Shown here: positions 1 through 8,824 of the stretch, piece by piece
Layout: each line of letters opens with the position of its first letter
How positions within the stretch are numbered: position 1 is the first letter of the stretch
NCBI GenBank assembly: GCA_000697335.1
Contig: JNEM01013809.1
Location: 1 to 11,387 of the forward strand
DNA from: Conidiobolus incongruus B7586
Taxonomy: Eukaryota > Entomophthoromycota > Entomophthoromycetes > Entomophthorales > Conidiobolaceae
Direction: 5' to 3'
DNA length: 11,387 bases
The notes under the pieces: generated by a model
What the model saw: only the letters and a program-made list of their open reading frames with translations
Told to the model about the DNA's origin: nothing
Databases searched by the model: none
Translations under genes and position numbers: made by a program

Positions 1-517
1 AATTAAATTTTCCTGTAGAAATTTTCTTTCTTATAAGCTAGTTTTTTAATTGCTTAAAGTAATTATAATTATATAAGTTATAGTCTAAAGAATATATTAG
101 ATTTAGTAGTTTTTTCTAGTTATTTTTAATTAGAAAGTTTTTTATAACTTTAAATTTATGAATTTTATAATTATTATATAAAATAATAAGTTTTTTCAAA
201 TTATATTAAAAATATTAATTTAAAATAATTTTATTTAAAAAAAATATAAAATTTATTATTAATTAATTTTCTTTTAAAAACTAAATAAAAATAACATATA
301 TTATTATAATTTATTATAATTATTAACATTTGTTTATCAATAAAGTATTTATTTAGAAAAGTTTATAAAGGGGGTTGATTTAACTTAATCTGACACTTTA
401 ATTTATATTTTAGTAAAAGATTATATAAAAAACCTAAAATATATTAATTATAGTAATTTACTATAAAAGTATTGATTTCTAACTATATCTTAATAAGTTT
501 TATTTAATAATACATAT
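1..517 (-). mobile_element. Mariner-like transposon M1, left fragment (catalytic half), cut by the window edge
   Basis: This stretch aligns base for base, with very few indels, to 6999-7518 of the better preserved mariner copy M2. It therefore carries the catalytic C-terminal half of a mariner transposase on the minus strand. In the first 60 bases there are six differences from M2; all are transitions and five lie in CpA/TpG contexts, with M1 always carrying the T or A. M1 is thus the more heavily RIP-mutated copy. The codon for the second catalytic aspartate reads AAT here, one G-to-A step from GAT. The remaining left end and terminal repeat lie outside the window. The fragment stops exactly where the LTR retrotransposon begins. 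It is a dead relic with no usable reading frame. Confidence 0.88.
513..517. repeat. Target-site duplication, left copy (CATAT)
   Basis: Five bases abut the 5' LTR and correspond to CCTAT at 9062-9066 beyond the 3' LTR, with one mismatch. The uninterrupted mariner copy M2 supplies the empty-site equivalent at 7514-7518 (GCTAC). A 5-bp duplication is typical of Ty3/gypsy integration. Confidence 0.75.
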
Positions 518-755
518 TATTAACAATATTACCAACTATTTATACTATTATAATTTAATATTTGTTTTATAATTACTAAGTTATTTAATATTATTTAATT
601 ATATTTTTATTAATAAAATTTAATATTGGATAAAGTGACTTGGTTTTTTAAAATAAATAAATAACTATTGTTAAATTAAATATAAAATAAAATGGACTTA
701 TATTTTACTTATATGATTTTAAAATATAAACCTTAATTATATAGAAAATCTAACA
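518..755 (+). repeat. 5' LTR of the Ty3/gypsy element
   Basis: This 238-bp repeat aligns over its full length with 8825-9061. The LTR pair shows short inverted termini of the TGTTAG...YYAACA type. By eye there are roughly 30 differences from the 3' LTR, nearly all transitions and running in both directions, so each LTR decayed separately. I could not assign the primer-binding region that follows (from about 756) to a tRNA. Confidence 0.9.
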
Positions 756-1657
756 CTAATAGAGAATCTAGGTATTATTAACAAATTTCATATAGATATT
801 ATCTTAAACTTCCTTTAATCTTGATATAAATTACATTATTATTAAATCAAAATATCTTCTTTATTTTTGATTATTCTTTTATTATCAAAGAAAAATTTTT
901 TATTTAACTTAATAATTAACCTAAAATTATAATGAAAAATATAGATTTATATAATTTTCTTTATTTTTTTTATATACTAACATAGATTTCATTAATTTTA
1001 AAAAAAACCTTAGAGATTTTATTTGAAGATATTTAACTTAATATATTTAACTAGATTTAAAAACCTTTTAAATTTACTTATCCTATTAAACTTAGTTTCT
1101 CTATATTTTATAGAGATAGAGGATATAATAGATTATACACCTAATGTACTTCATTATATAATTGTAAAACTAGCTTATTTTGATAAATGAAATAATATTT
1201 ACAACTAAATCTTCTAGTTATATATTTATATACTTACTATAATACCCTTATGTTCTAATAATCTTTTTGCTAAAATATTAATCACTTAAATAAGTAGAAA
1301 TATACTAACATAGATAAAAGCACATTTTAATACTATTAATCAATTTTCAATTATTTTTAATTAATTCCTTAATCTGTTTATAAAGTACTTTATCTTTTTC
1401 TCTAATAAAAAACATATTGAAAATAAACTTCAACAATAATAGACTAAATTAACTAGTTTAATAATATTGTAATTAAGATTTATAATATAAACAATGCTGA
1501 AAAATATTATTAGTTTATAAATAAACTTAATTTATATATAAAGATAGAAATAAATAAAGCTAAAGCAACTATATTTGACAACACTAGGAATATCATATCT
1601 ATTCATAATGTAAACCTTCAAAAACTTTAATTTTTTCAATAAACTCTATTATATATA
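756..1657 (+). other. Retrotransposon leader and gag region, first part (fossil)
   Basis: This lies between the 5' LTR and the insertion of Tc1-like element B1. By position it holds the primer-binding site, leader and the first part of gag. The sequence is too degraded for me to recognise capsid motifs, and I see no other gene or structure in it. It ends in an alternating TA tract that served as the target of B1. Confidence 0.55.
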
Positions 1658-1659
1658 TA

Positions 1660-3231
1660 TATTAACCTATAAAAGTAAGTCATAAAATCAAAAACACTTA
1701 TATTTTTACTAATAACTTGATTAATATTTAATAAAATAAACTTAAATTAAATAATTAAAATCTATTATATTTATTAGTTATATATATCATTAAATGATGA
1801 TATTTAACTATTAATTAGTTAAAATATAAACCTTTAAATTTTACCTAAAGTGAGTTATAAATTTGTAGGTTTTTAGTGATAAAAAAAATTAAAACTTAGT
1901 GTATTTACCTTTAACTTTTCTAACTTCTTTAAGTTTGTATGGTATAAAATCAACTAACTTCTTATATTAAAAAAAGTTAATTTTATTTTATATTTCTTAA
2001 ATATATTTTTAAAGTTGATTTAAATTTTTTATTAAAGGGAAAACTTTAATAGTTTTTTTTAACTAATCCCAAAAGTGTTTAATTAGATTAAAGTTAGAAG
2101 ATTGAAAAAGCTACTTTATAACTATTATCTTGTTATTTTTAAGCTATTTGGTAATAAAAGTTATAATATAATAAAAGGTATTATCTTACTAGAAAATAAC
2201 ATTAGATTTGTTTAACTTATATTATTCAATGGTTTTTTTCAATTCATTGTTTAAAATACTTTAGTATATCTTAGTATTTATTCTTTTATTAACTTTATAA
2301 AGATACTTTACACCTAAAAACAATATATATCTTTAAATAATAATTAACCTATTATTATACTTTTAAGTAAAATTAACATAATAGTTATAAAGTAGTTCTA
2401 TATTTTTTTTAATGTATTTAGCTTTTTTATTAAATTCAATAAAATATATTTTTGTTTTATTAAACTAAATAACCTTACTCTAATTAGTTTTAGTTTAATA
2501 TTAGTAGTAATATTTAAACTCCCACCTAATTTTATAGTGGGATTTTTTTAGTTGGGGGTGTTTTTTCTTAAAGTATAAGTAATATCTATACTAATATAAA
2601 ATATGTATAATAATATCTGTGCTAATTAATATTCTTATATAGTTTTATAATTCCTGTTATATTTCTACAACAATACTATATTTACCTATATTAATTAACC
2701 TAAAGATATACTTTTTATTATGTTTATTTATAATTTTAACACACTTAAGTTTAAGTTTAAATGTTTTATTATTATTATTATTAATAACTTTAACTATAAT
2801 AAACTAACTAACACTAGTAATTTTAACAATATTATAAGTTAATTTATCTTTTTTATAAAGTTAATTAATATACAAGTAGATTTTTTTAGAGAGGGATTTA
2901 AGTATAATAATATTAATAAAAAAAATTTAGTATATTTATAAAATATTATATAAGATAATAACAAAGAGAGAAAAAAGATATAGTTATATATTGTTAAATA
3001 TATCCCCTTATCTCAAAAACTTGCAAATTTATAACTTACCTTAGTTAAATATTAAAGGTTAATATTTTTGCTAATAGTTTACTAAATATATCTAAATATA
3101 TTTATTTATTATTAAATAATATACTTTAATTATATATTATAGTTTCAAGTAATCTAATATATATAATTGTTTTAGTTATTAATTAAAATATATATATTTT
3201 TTATTTTATAACTTACTTTTGTGGGTTAGTA
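1660..3231 (-). mobile_element. Tc1-like DNA transposon B1 inserted in the retrotransposon gag region
   Basis: This 1572-bp element has terminal inverted repeats of about 30 bp. The left end contains AAAAGTAAGTCATAAAATC and the right end its near complement followed by GTGGGTTAGT. TA flanks it on both sides (1658-1659 and 3232-3233), as expected for Tc1/mariner insertion. It aligns along its whole length with B2 at 9539-11108, with one clear 1-base indel near 2260 in B1 (10130 in B2). Its ends match the 236-bp element at 6108-6343. The transposase relic is on the minus strand. The outermost bases are themselves mutated by C-to-T or G-to-A changes. Confidence 0.9.
1889..2920 (-). pseudogene. 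Tc1-like transposase relic (B1), DD34E family, dead
   Basis: Read on the minus strand, this shows Tc1-family transposase blocks in order. An N-terminal helix-turn-helix region lies near 2700-2900. The first catalytic position at 2459-2461 is AAT (Asn) where Asp is expected. The second Asp is GAT at 2183-2185, inside a block like IIFQQDN of Tc1 transposases. After exactly 34 intervening codons, position 2078-2080 is AAA (Lys) where Glu is expected. First and second sites are 92 codons apart and in frame. A C-terminal tail resembling the usual GGHTKY-stop ends at 1889. Both lost residues are G-to-A changes after T, a RIP context. Many in-frame TAA/TAG codons stand where Gln or Trp would be. The 5' limit is approximate because no convincing ATG survives. 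Confidence 0.8.
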
Positions 3232-3233
3232 TA

Positions 3234-3830
3234 TATTATAATAATATCTTATTAAACTATCTTTATTATTCAAATCTTATCCTTAATTATAAACTAATAA
3301 ATATAGATATTATTCAACTTTAACTATTTTTCCTTTACTTAACTAAATTAGAAAAACAATGATTAAAATCTATTGGTAACTGTTTTCACTATAGAAAACC
3401 TAGATATATTATCTTAACTTATTTATTAAATTAGAAAATAACCCTAAATTACTATAAACCCAACAATCTTCTTCTTCTATATATAAGTAATATTGAATTA
3501 TTTTACCTATTTAACTATATATTTTATTATACCTTATATCCTCTTAATATTTATTATATATATTTTTAATATAATTACTATTTTTTAATTATCTTTACCT
3601 TTCAACTAATATCTATAAATAACTAAAATCCTATCCCTAAAAATAAAACCCAAATAGGTTTTCATATAAGCTATTAGAAAATCAGGTTGCTTCTAATAAC
3701 AATAATAATTCACCTATTAATTTATATATTTTATACTTACTACATAATACCAATACTATAAATAAAGAATTATTTAACTTTAAATTTAAACATATTATTA
3801 CTTTTAGTGAATTTATCTAAGATAATACAA
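3234..3830 (+). other. Retrotransposon gag region, second part, with CCHC zinc-knuckle remnant (fossil)
   Basis: Gag resumes after B1. A CCHC-type zinc-knuckle remnant, the nucleic-acid-binding motif of gag nucleocapsids, can be recognised at about 3380-3425. The rest, up to the protease block, is degraded and shows nothing else I can name. It is broken throughout. Confidence 0.6.
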
Positions 3831-3839
3831 ATAGAGTTT

Positions 3840-4090
3840 TTTTGATTAAAATTACCTTAAATAACATTCTTTGTAATGCTTTATATGATAATAAATATAT
3901 TAATATAGTTGTTAATAAAGAATTTATCAAAAATAACCTTAAAATAATAATAACACCTTTATCAAAAATTAAACATACATTTATTATAAATAAATGTTTA
4001 ATCCTAATTAAATATAAATGCCACAATATTATAGTTTCTATAAGCTTTATTTTAACCTATTATAATTTTGTTATTGTTTTAATCTGATAT
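3840..4090 (+). other. Retrotransposon aspartic-protease remnant (fossil)
   Basis: This short open stretch, about 80 codons, looks like the retroviral-type aspartic protease of Ty3/gypsy elements. It has an ALYD block near its start, where the catalytic DSG/DTG motif falls in the family, followed by hydrophobic beta-strand-like segments. Its position between the gag zinc knuckle and reverse transcriptase fits. It is open by chance within a broken polyprotein and should not be annotated as an independent gene. The antiparallel open frame over 3817-4026 is its shadow. From 4091 to about 4430 lies a linker in which I recognise nothing. Confidence 0.6.
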
Positions 4091-4429
4091 AATATTATTT
4101 TAAGCTTATTATATATTATGTTTAACAATATATAAGTTAATTAAAATATTTGTGTATTTTATATAAGATTTAAAAAAATTAAAAAATGAAAACAATATAA
4201 ACCTAATTTAATAAACTTTTAATAAAAAAATATAATCAAATTACCTATTGAGATTAATTCAACATTAATTTTTATATTTTAGTTGCTGTTGAAAATAACC
4301 TTATTAATAAATCTCATTAAAAAAATAAATTAAGCAATATAGATAAAAACAACAAAAAACCTAATGACAAAAATTTACACTTATATGTTAATAGCTTAAC
4401 ACTTGAATTTGTTGATTAACTTTAAAATA

Positions 4430-5290
4430 AATTACCTGATAAACTACTTGTTTAATATTTAACTAATCTTAAACTAAAACACCACCTAGATATAAAATTA
4501 AAAAATCATTTTATTTATAGAATATCTAATATTAAAATTTAAACTCTTTAAAAAATCCTAGAAAAACTAAAGAAAAGAAGATAAATAAATGAATATAATA
4601 TTTTATTCATCTTACTTATATTTGTTATTAAAAAGAAAATTTTTGATTATTAATTTTTAATAGATATATAATAACTAAACAATACTATTAAAGATTACTC
4701 TTAGCTATTACTAAATATTTATTCTTTTCTTAATAAATATAAGGGATATTTAATCTTTTTAATACTTAATATAGTAAGTAGATATCAATAGTATTATATT
4801 TATCTTGAATCTAAAATTTTCACTATATTCTATTATCCTTTTAATATTTTTACTTGGAGAATACTTTTACAAAGATATAAAATATTATCTTTAACTTTCA
4901 GTAGAATAATATATTTAATCTTTAAAGATATACTTTTTATCTATATTTACCTAAATAATTTATTGATATGTTTAAAAAATAAAGATAAACATAAATACCA
5001 CCTTCAACTAGTATTCTAATACTTTTAAGAAAATCACCTATATATTAACAAAGAAAAAACTCATTTATTCTTAAACTATGTTGAATATCTTAACTATATT
5101 ATATTAAGAAAAAAGGTTCACACTAATTTTGAAAAGATAGTAGTAATTAAAGATTAGCTAGTTCTTATATATATTAAATAAATAAGATAGCTTCTAACTA
5201 CCTTTAAATATTGTTATTAGTTTGTTCCTAATTTTACCAAAATTATAATCCTGTTAAATTAACTTATTAACAAGGAAAATAAATTTAACT
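4430..5290 (+). other. Retrotransposon reverse-transcriptase remnant (fossil)
   Basis: Blocks typical of Ty3/gypsy reverse transcriptase follow one another here. The entry region comes first (about 4430-4560), then the fingers around 4590-4680 with the phrase resembling FVIKKK, then the palm, including the equivalent of the YxDD box at about 4935-4965. The connection domain follows towards RNase H. The enzyme would copy element RNA into DNA in the cytoplasmic particle. The stretch is broken many times and cannot encode an enzyme. Confidence 0.75.
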
Positions 5291-5329
5291 AGTTTAAAGA
5301 TTATTAAACAGCTTTAGAATAATTAAAAG

Positions 5330-5645
5330 AACTTTTGTATTCAGCCCTAATCTTTTACTTATTCAACCTTAATTTAAACACTTATGTTATAATAGACACT
5401 AGTGATTTTGTTATAAGTGTTGTATTTAAATAGAGTTATTTAGATAATTAACATCTAGTAGAATTTATATTCAAAAACTTAAATAATATAAAATATAAAT
5501 ATAAAGTTTATAATAAAAAATTACTTGTAATTATTTTAAGCCTCAAATATTAATATTATTATTTATTAAGACATTATGTTATTTTTGAGACTAATCACTA
5601 CCTTTTTAAATATATCAAAACTTAGAAGAAATTATCTCCTACCTA
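5330..5645 (+). other. Retrotransposon RNase H remnant (fossil)
   Basis: Downstream of reverse transcriptase, this segment keeps the spacing and hydrophobic pattern of the Ty3/gypsy RNase H domain. It includes a block like the family's TDASD...GAVL region near 5385-5425 and one like YDKELLAIV near 5505-5540. In the intact family this domain degrades the RNA strand during reverse transcription. The sequence here is broken. Confidence 0.7.
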
Positions 5646-5689
5646 GATATAATAATTAAATATTATTAATAAATATAACATTAAAGTTT

Positions 5690-6107
5690 GCTACAAACTT
5701 AACAACTGAAATCTTTTAACTAATAGATAATTTTATCATTTTAATCTTAAGATAGTTAATATTTAAACTCTTAATATTAGAAAAGAACTACTTAACCATA
5801 TTAAGCAAAGTTATGTTAAAGACTTATATTTTAATATTATTTATTAAGTATTAAATAGACTTAATAACCTTGTTAATAAAAACTTAATTATAAAATTAAA
5901 ATATTATCAACTATATGATAATTTATTATATTATATAATTAATGATATACTTTGTTGATATATATTTAAATTAAATAAGCTATATTAATTATTAATTTAT
6001 AAAAATTATAATATCTTTGTCTCAAGATATCTTAAATATAATATTATTTTTTAATTATCTTAAATAATATTATTAGCTTTAAATAAATAAAATTATTAAA
6101 TATTATA
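5690..6107 (+). other. Retrotransposon integrase N-terminal region (fossil), interrupted by B3
   Basis: By position, and by faint resemblance to the HHCC zinc-binding region of Ty3/gypsy integrases, this is the start of integrase. The 236-bp transposon B3 is inserted directly after it, and the coding relic resumes at 6346. Individual zinc-binding residues cannot be assigned with confidence. Confidence 0.5.
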
Positions 6108-6343
6108 CACTGACCTGCAAAAGTAAGTCATAAAATCAAAAACACCTATATTTTTACTAATAACTTGATTAATATTTAATGAAATAAACCTAAATTAAAT
6201 AATTAAAATCTATTTATTTATTATTAAATAATATACCTTAATTATATATTATAGTTTCAAGTAATCTAATATATACAATTGTTTTAGTTATTAATTAAAA
6301 TATATATATTTTTGATTTTATGACTTACTTTTGTGGGTTAGTG
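6108..6343 (-). mobile_element. B3: 236-bp internally deleted derivative of the Tc1-like element (MITE-like)
   Basis: The first 107 bases match the left end of B1 (1660-1766) and the last 129 match its right end (3103-3231), so 1336 internal bases are missing. The junction lies in TATT (6211-6214), which is present at both breakpoints in B1 (1763-1766 and 3099-3102), suggesting microhomology-mediated deletion. It has TA on both sides (6106-6107 and 6344-6345) and the best preserved terminal repeats of the family, starting CACTGACCTGCAAAAGTAAG. With no transposase it could move only if a full relative supplied one in trans. Its low C-to-T load marks it as a late arrival in the integrase region. 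Confidence 0.9.
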
Positions 6344-6345
6344 TA

Positions 6346-6811
6346 TTAGCTTTTATAATACCTGTTAAAAAACTAAAAAACACACTTAACTAAAATATAG
6401 TTTTTTTTACCCTTATAAAGTTCTTTTATATCTTTTTTATATTATTTCAATAGATTTAATAACCTTACTTTTTAAAACAAAGAGGAGTAATAATATCATC
6501 TTAATTATTATAGATAAACTTTCAAAATTTATTTATCTAATACCCTTATAAGAAAGAAAGTTTACATCTTAAACAATTACACAACTTTACTTTAAAATTT
6601 TCTTTTGTTATTATAACCTCTTATATATTATAGTCTTAAATTATAGCTTTGGTTTTATATTATTATTTTAGAAAAAAACTTTTTAAACTAACAAAAACTA
6701 AGTTAAATATAACATTTACAAACTATTTAGAAGGTAATAAAGAAATAAAAAAACCAAATAATTAAACAAATATTATGTGTATTTATTAATTTTATTGCTC
6801 TGCATTTTTAA
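6346..6811 (+). other. Retrotransposon integrase core remnant (fossil), interrupted by M2
   Basis: This carries the link to, and the first part of, the integrase catalytic core. The stretch at about 6440-6545 resembles the family's IDFI...LP...NAILVIVDRLSK block, followed by the equivalent of the region leading to the second catalytic aspartate. Mariner copy M2 breaks it at 6812. The relic is too broken to be functional. Confidence 0.7.
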
Positions 6812-6921
6812 TAATGAGAATTTTTTGCAATTAAAAATAAATAAACATTTGAATATATGATATATAAAAATTAATATATAAAATAAATTTAATAGTTTCT
6901 TTTATTATTAATAACTTTTTG

Positions 6922-7329
6922 CTATACTTTTAGCAAACTTCTAACACTTAAAAAACAGTTCTTTTTATTAAAGACTAAAATTTGATGTTTCACAAACCAA
7001 TTAAATTTTCCTGCAGAAATTTTCTTTCTTGCAAGCTGGTTTTTTAATTGCCTAAAGCAATTATAATCACATGGGTTATAATCAGGGGAATATACTAGAT
7101 GTGGTAGTTTTTTCCAGTTATTTTTAATTAGAAAGTTTTTTACAGCTTTAGATTTATGTATTTTGCAATTATAATGCAAAATAATAGGTCTTCTCAAATT
7201 ATATTGAGAATACCAATTAGAAATACTTTTATTTAAAAAAGCAATATATAGTTTACTATTAATTAATTTTCCTTCAGGAACTAAATAAGAATAGCATATA
7301 TCATTATAATCTATTGCAATAATTAACAT
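6922..7329 (-). CDS. Open C-terminal piece of mariner transposase M2: catalytic core fragment
   Basis: This is the longest open part downstream of the last in-frame stop, 135 codons from an internal Met. It holds the second catalytic position as HYN (Asp expected) and the third Asp in the block YSPDYNPCDY, 34 residues later. It lacks the DNA-binding domains and the first Asp, and ATG at 7329 is an internal methionine and not a natural start. It is the tail of the 6922-7923 pseudogene, in the same frame, and not a separate gene. Confidence 0.5.
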   Translation of the reverse strand: MLIIAIDYNDICYSYLVPEGKLINSKLYIAFLNKSISNWYSQYNLRRPIILHYNCKIHKSKAVKNFLIKNNWKKLPHLVYSPDYNPCDYNCFRQLKNQLARKKISAGKFNWFVKHQILVFNKKNCFLSVRSLLKV

Positions 7330-7530
7330 TTGCTTATTAACAAAGTGTTTATTTAAAGGGATTTGTGGAGGGGGTTGATTTAACTTAATCTAGCATCTTG
7401 ATTTGTGTTTTGGTAAAGGATTATATATAAGGATCTAAGATTCATCAATTGCAATTATTCACTGTAAAAGTCTAGGCTTCTGGTAATATTTCAATAGGTT
7501 TTGTTTAGCAATAGCTACTCTAACTTTTTT

Positions 7531-7923
7531 TTAAGCTTTAATTAAATTATAAGTTACCCATTTTACATTTTTATTTATTAATTTTAGTTTAAACTTTAAA
7601 ATATATAAAATACTTGTAAGACTAATATTAAAGTGCTTAGATAATTCTCTAGCTGAAATAAAAAGGTGCTTTTCAATATATTTTTTCACTCTATTTACAA
7701 TTGAAAGAGTGATAGTTAAAATTGGTCTTCTAGATTTTAGCAGGTTTTGAATAGTTTCTCTCCTAGCCTTAAAGTAATTTACCCAGCAATAAATTGTTGA
7801 TTTAGATAATACTTCATTATCAAAAGCTGCTTGTAAATTTTGAATAATTTTAGAGGGTTTATGGTTAAGTTTTACTGATACCAAAATAAAAGACTTTTGA
7901 TGATCACTATTTGGTTTAAGCAT
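7531..7923 (-). CDS. Open N-terminal piece of mariner transposase M2: DNA-binding domain only
   Basis: This is the open part of the M2 pseudogene before its first stop, 130 codons from ATG. It holds both helix-turn-helix units: an HTH_48-type segment (KSTIYCWVNYFKARRETIQ, about residues 38-56) and a second one (SARELSKHFNISLTSILYIL). It also has an RRP-type link between them, matching the SGRP linker of mariners. If translated it would be a stand-alone DNA-binding fragment without catalytic residues. Such fragments can in principle occupy terminal repeats and repress transposition, but nothing here shows that it is expressed. Confidence 0.5.
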   Translation of the reverse strand: MLKPNSDHQKSFILVSVKLNHKPSKIIQNLQAAFDNEVLSKSTIYCWVNYFKARRETIQNLLKSRRPILTITLSIVNRVKKYIEKHLFISARELSKHFNISLTSILYILKFKLKLINKNVKWVTYNLIKA

Positions 7924-7973
7924 GATTAAATTAAACAACCAATTTTAAAAAGTTAATTTTTTAATCAAAAAAA

Positions 7974-7976
<3 letters not shown>

Positions 7977-8008
<32 letters not shown>
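7977..8008. repeat. AT dinucleotide microsatellite inside M2
   Basis: About 32 bases of uninterrupted AT repeat lie between the transposase start and the right terminal repeat of M2. The equivalent tract in M1 is where Tc1-like element B2 inserted, which is natural for an element that targets TA. Confidence 0.9.
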
Positions 8009-8014
<6 letters not shown>

Positions 8015-8103
8015 TATATAATTTCCTATTAACTTTGTATATATTAATTCATTTCAAACTAATAATATGTTTGAAAAATTAGAAATTAAAAAATTTCCCA
8101 TTA

Positions 8104-8620
8104 TTTCAAATTCAAGGTAATAAACAAAATAATTAGGATTTATTTTTTCCTTTTGTAGAATTTATAATCAACTTATTTAAACAATCAAATACTAAAAAAT
8201 CACCAATAAAAATTATTTTTAGTTATAACCCTATAACACTAAGCTTTTTAATTAACCTTTACTTTTTATTATTTAAATTAGTTGATGTTAATTAATTTAT
8301 TCAAAAATATAAAAATATAATAAATATAACTAGAGATTTATTAGTCAAAAACTAAAATTATATAGCTATATATAAACCACTTCTATTATTATATTAATTT
8401 TAATATTAGAGATTAAATTCTTTTAGATATAAAACAACTTAGTGTTAATTATAAAAGAAGCTACTGTTTTAAAAAATTAAATGTTAAATAAATTAGCTGA
8501 TTTAAGATTATTGACAAAATATCATTAGTTATTTATAAATTAAAATTTTTAGTAAATATAAAAATTCATAATAATATTTATATATCTTCTCTTAAACTTT
8601 ATTTAAACTATTAAAATAAA
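8104..8620 (+). other. Retrotransposon integrase C-terminal remnant (fossil)
   Basis: Retrotransposon coding resumes after M2. A stretch near 8185-8260 resembles the integrase segment around YGYxPxxL. At about 8490-8600 lies a block like the family's FKIxxKIxxxxYKLxL...IHNxFHxSLLK C-terminal phrase. Between these I recognise little. The stretch is broken. Confidence 0.6.
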
Positions 8621-8624
8621 CTAG

Positions 8625-8815
8625 AGTGTTTTAATATAGCTTATGATAACTACTATAAAGTAAATTACTTTATTATTAAGAGAAAACTATATAGTAAGAA
8701 ATAATTTTTTATTAAGTAGAAAGGTTATTTTATAATAAAATCAAGTTAAGTTACAGAAGAAGATATTAATCTTAAATTAATTAAAGAATATATTCATAGT
8801 TAAAATTTTAAAAGA
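8625..8815 (+). other. Retrotransposon chromodomain remnant at the integrase end (fossil)
   Basis: At the very end of pol is a block with the chromodomain pattern. There is a YxVxxI-like strand near 8665-8690, a YLIKWKGY-like phrase near 8693-8730, and a TEEDI acidic segment near 8752-8770. In chromoviruses this domain steers integration toward methylated-histone heterochromatin. Its presence fits the heterochromatin-like surroundings. It is part of the broken polyprotein. Confidence 0.7.
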
Positions 8816-8824
8816 AAGGAGGAA
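8810..8824 (+). other. Polypurine tract before the 3' LTR
   Basis: Fifteen consecutive purines (AAAAGAAAGGAGGAA) directly abut the TG start of the 3' LTR. This is the position and composition expected for the primer of plus-strand DNA synthesis in LTR retrotransposons. It has survived well, with several G residues in an otherwise AT-saturated stretch. Confidence 0.8.

Larger units (their letters stand above)
6922..7923 (-). pseudogene. Mariner-family transposase (DD34D), four in-frame stops, second catalytic Asp replaced
   Basis: One continuous minus-strand frame of 334 codons runs from ATG at 7923 to TAG at 6922; Mos1 mariner transposase has 345 residues. Two N-terminal helix-turn-helix regions (about residues 10-55 and 66-115) would bind the terminal repeats. 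The linker motif WVPHEL is seen as WVTYNL. The catalytic triad positions are D160 (AIDES block), 251 and D286 (YSPDYNPCDY block), with 34 residues between the last two, as in mariner. Residue 251 is Tyr (HYN) where the family has HDN, so catalysis should fail. Four stops interrupt the frame: TAA at 7531-7533, TGA at 7459-7461, TAG at 7435-7437 and TAG at 7390-7392. They stand where Gln and three Trp codons are expected; each is one C-to-T or G-to-A change away. TTG at 7938 is an alternative upstream start, but ATG at 7923 is simpler. Confidence 0.9.
6814..8101 (-). mobile_element. Mariner-like DNA transposon M2 inserted in the retrotransposon integrase region
   Basis: This 1288-bp element has imperfect terminal inverted repeats of about 35 bp. 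The left end is ATGAGAATTTTTTGCAATT and the right end, reverse-complemented, is ATGGGAAATTTTTTAATTT. TA dinucleotides flank it at 6812-6813 and 8102-8103, as for mariner insertion. Integrase sequence of the retrotransposon lies on both sides. The length is normal for mariner elements (about 1.3 kb). The transposase is on the minus strand, and a pure AT-repeat tract lies between its start and the right terminal repeat. M2 keeps many CpA/TpG sites that copy M1 has lost, so it is much younger or escaped most rounds of RIP. Confidence 0.9.

Noticed and set aside
756-800. tRNA primer-binding site after the 5' LTR
   Set aside because: The region is too mutated to match any tRNA 3' end convincingly, and the alternative of self-priming cannot be tested by eye.
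3817-4026. Minus-strand open frame of 69 codons
   Set aside because: It is antiparallel to the protease remnant of the retrotransposon, has no recognisable domain, and lies in sequence whose coding history is on the plus strand.
3842-4087. An independent small gene of 81 codons
   Set aside because: Its content and position match the protease part of the Ty3/gypsy polyprotein. It is open only by chance within a broken relic.
7977-8008. AT tract as a replication origin or centromere-like signal
   Set aside because: It is an ordinary dinucleotide repeat inside a transposon. Nothing around it supports an origin or centromere function.
6814-8101. Two separate small genes in M2 (DNA-binding and catalytic)
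   Set aside because: Both lie in the same frame and are joined by 67 codons of recognisable mariner transposase containing in-frame stops. They are one pseudogene.
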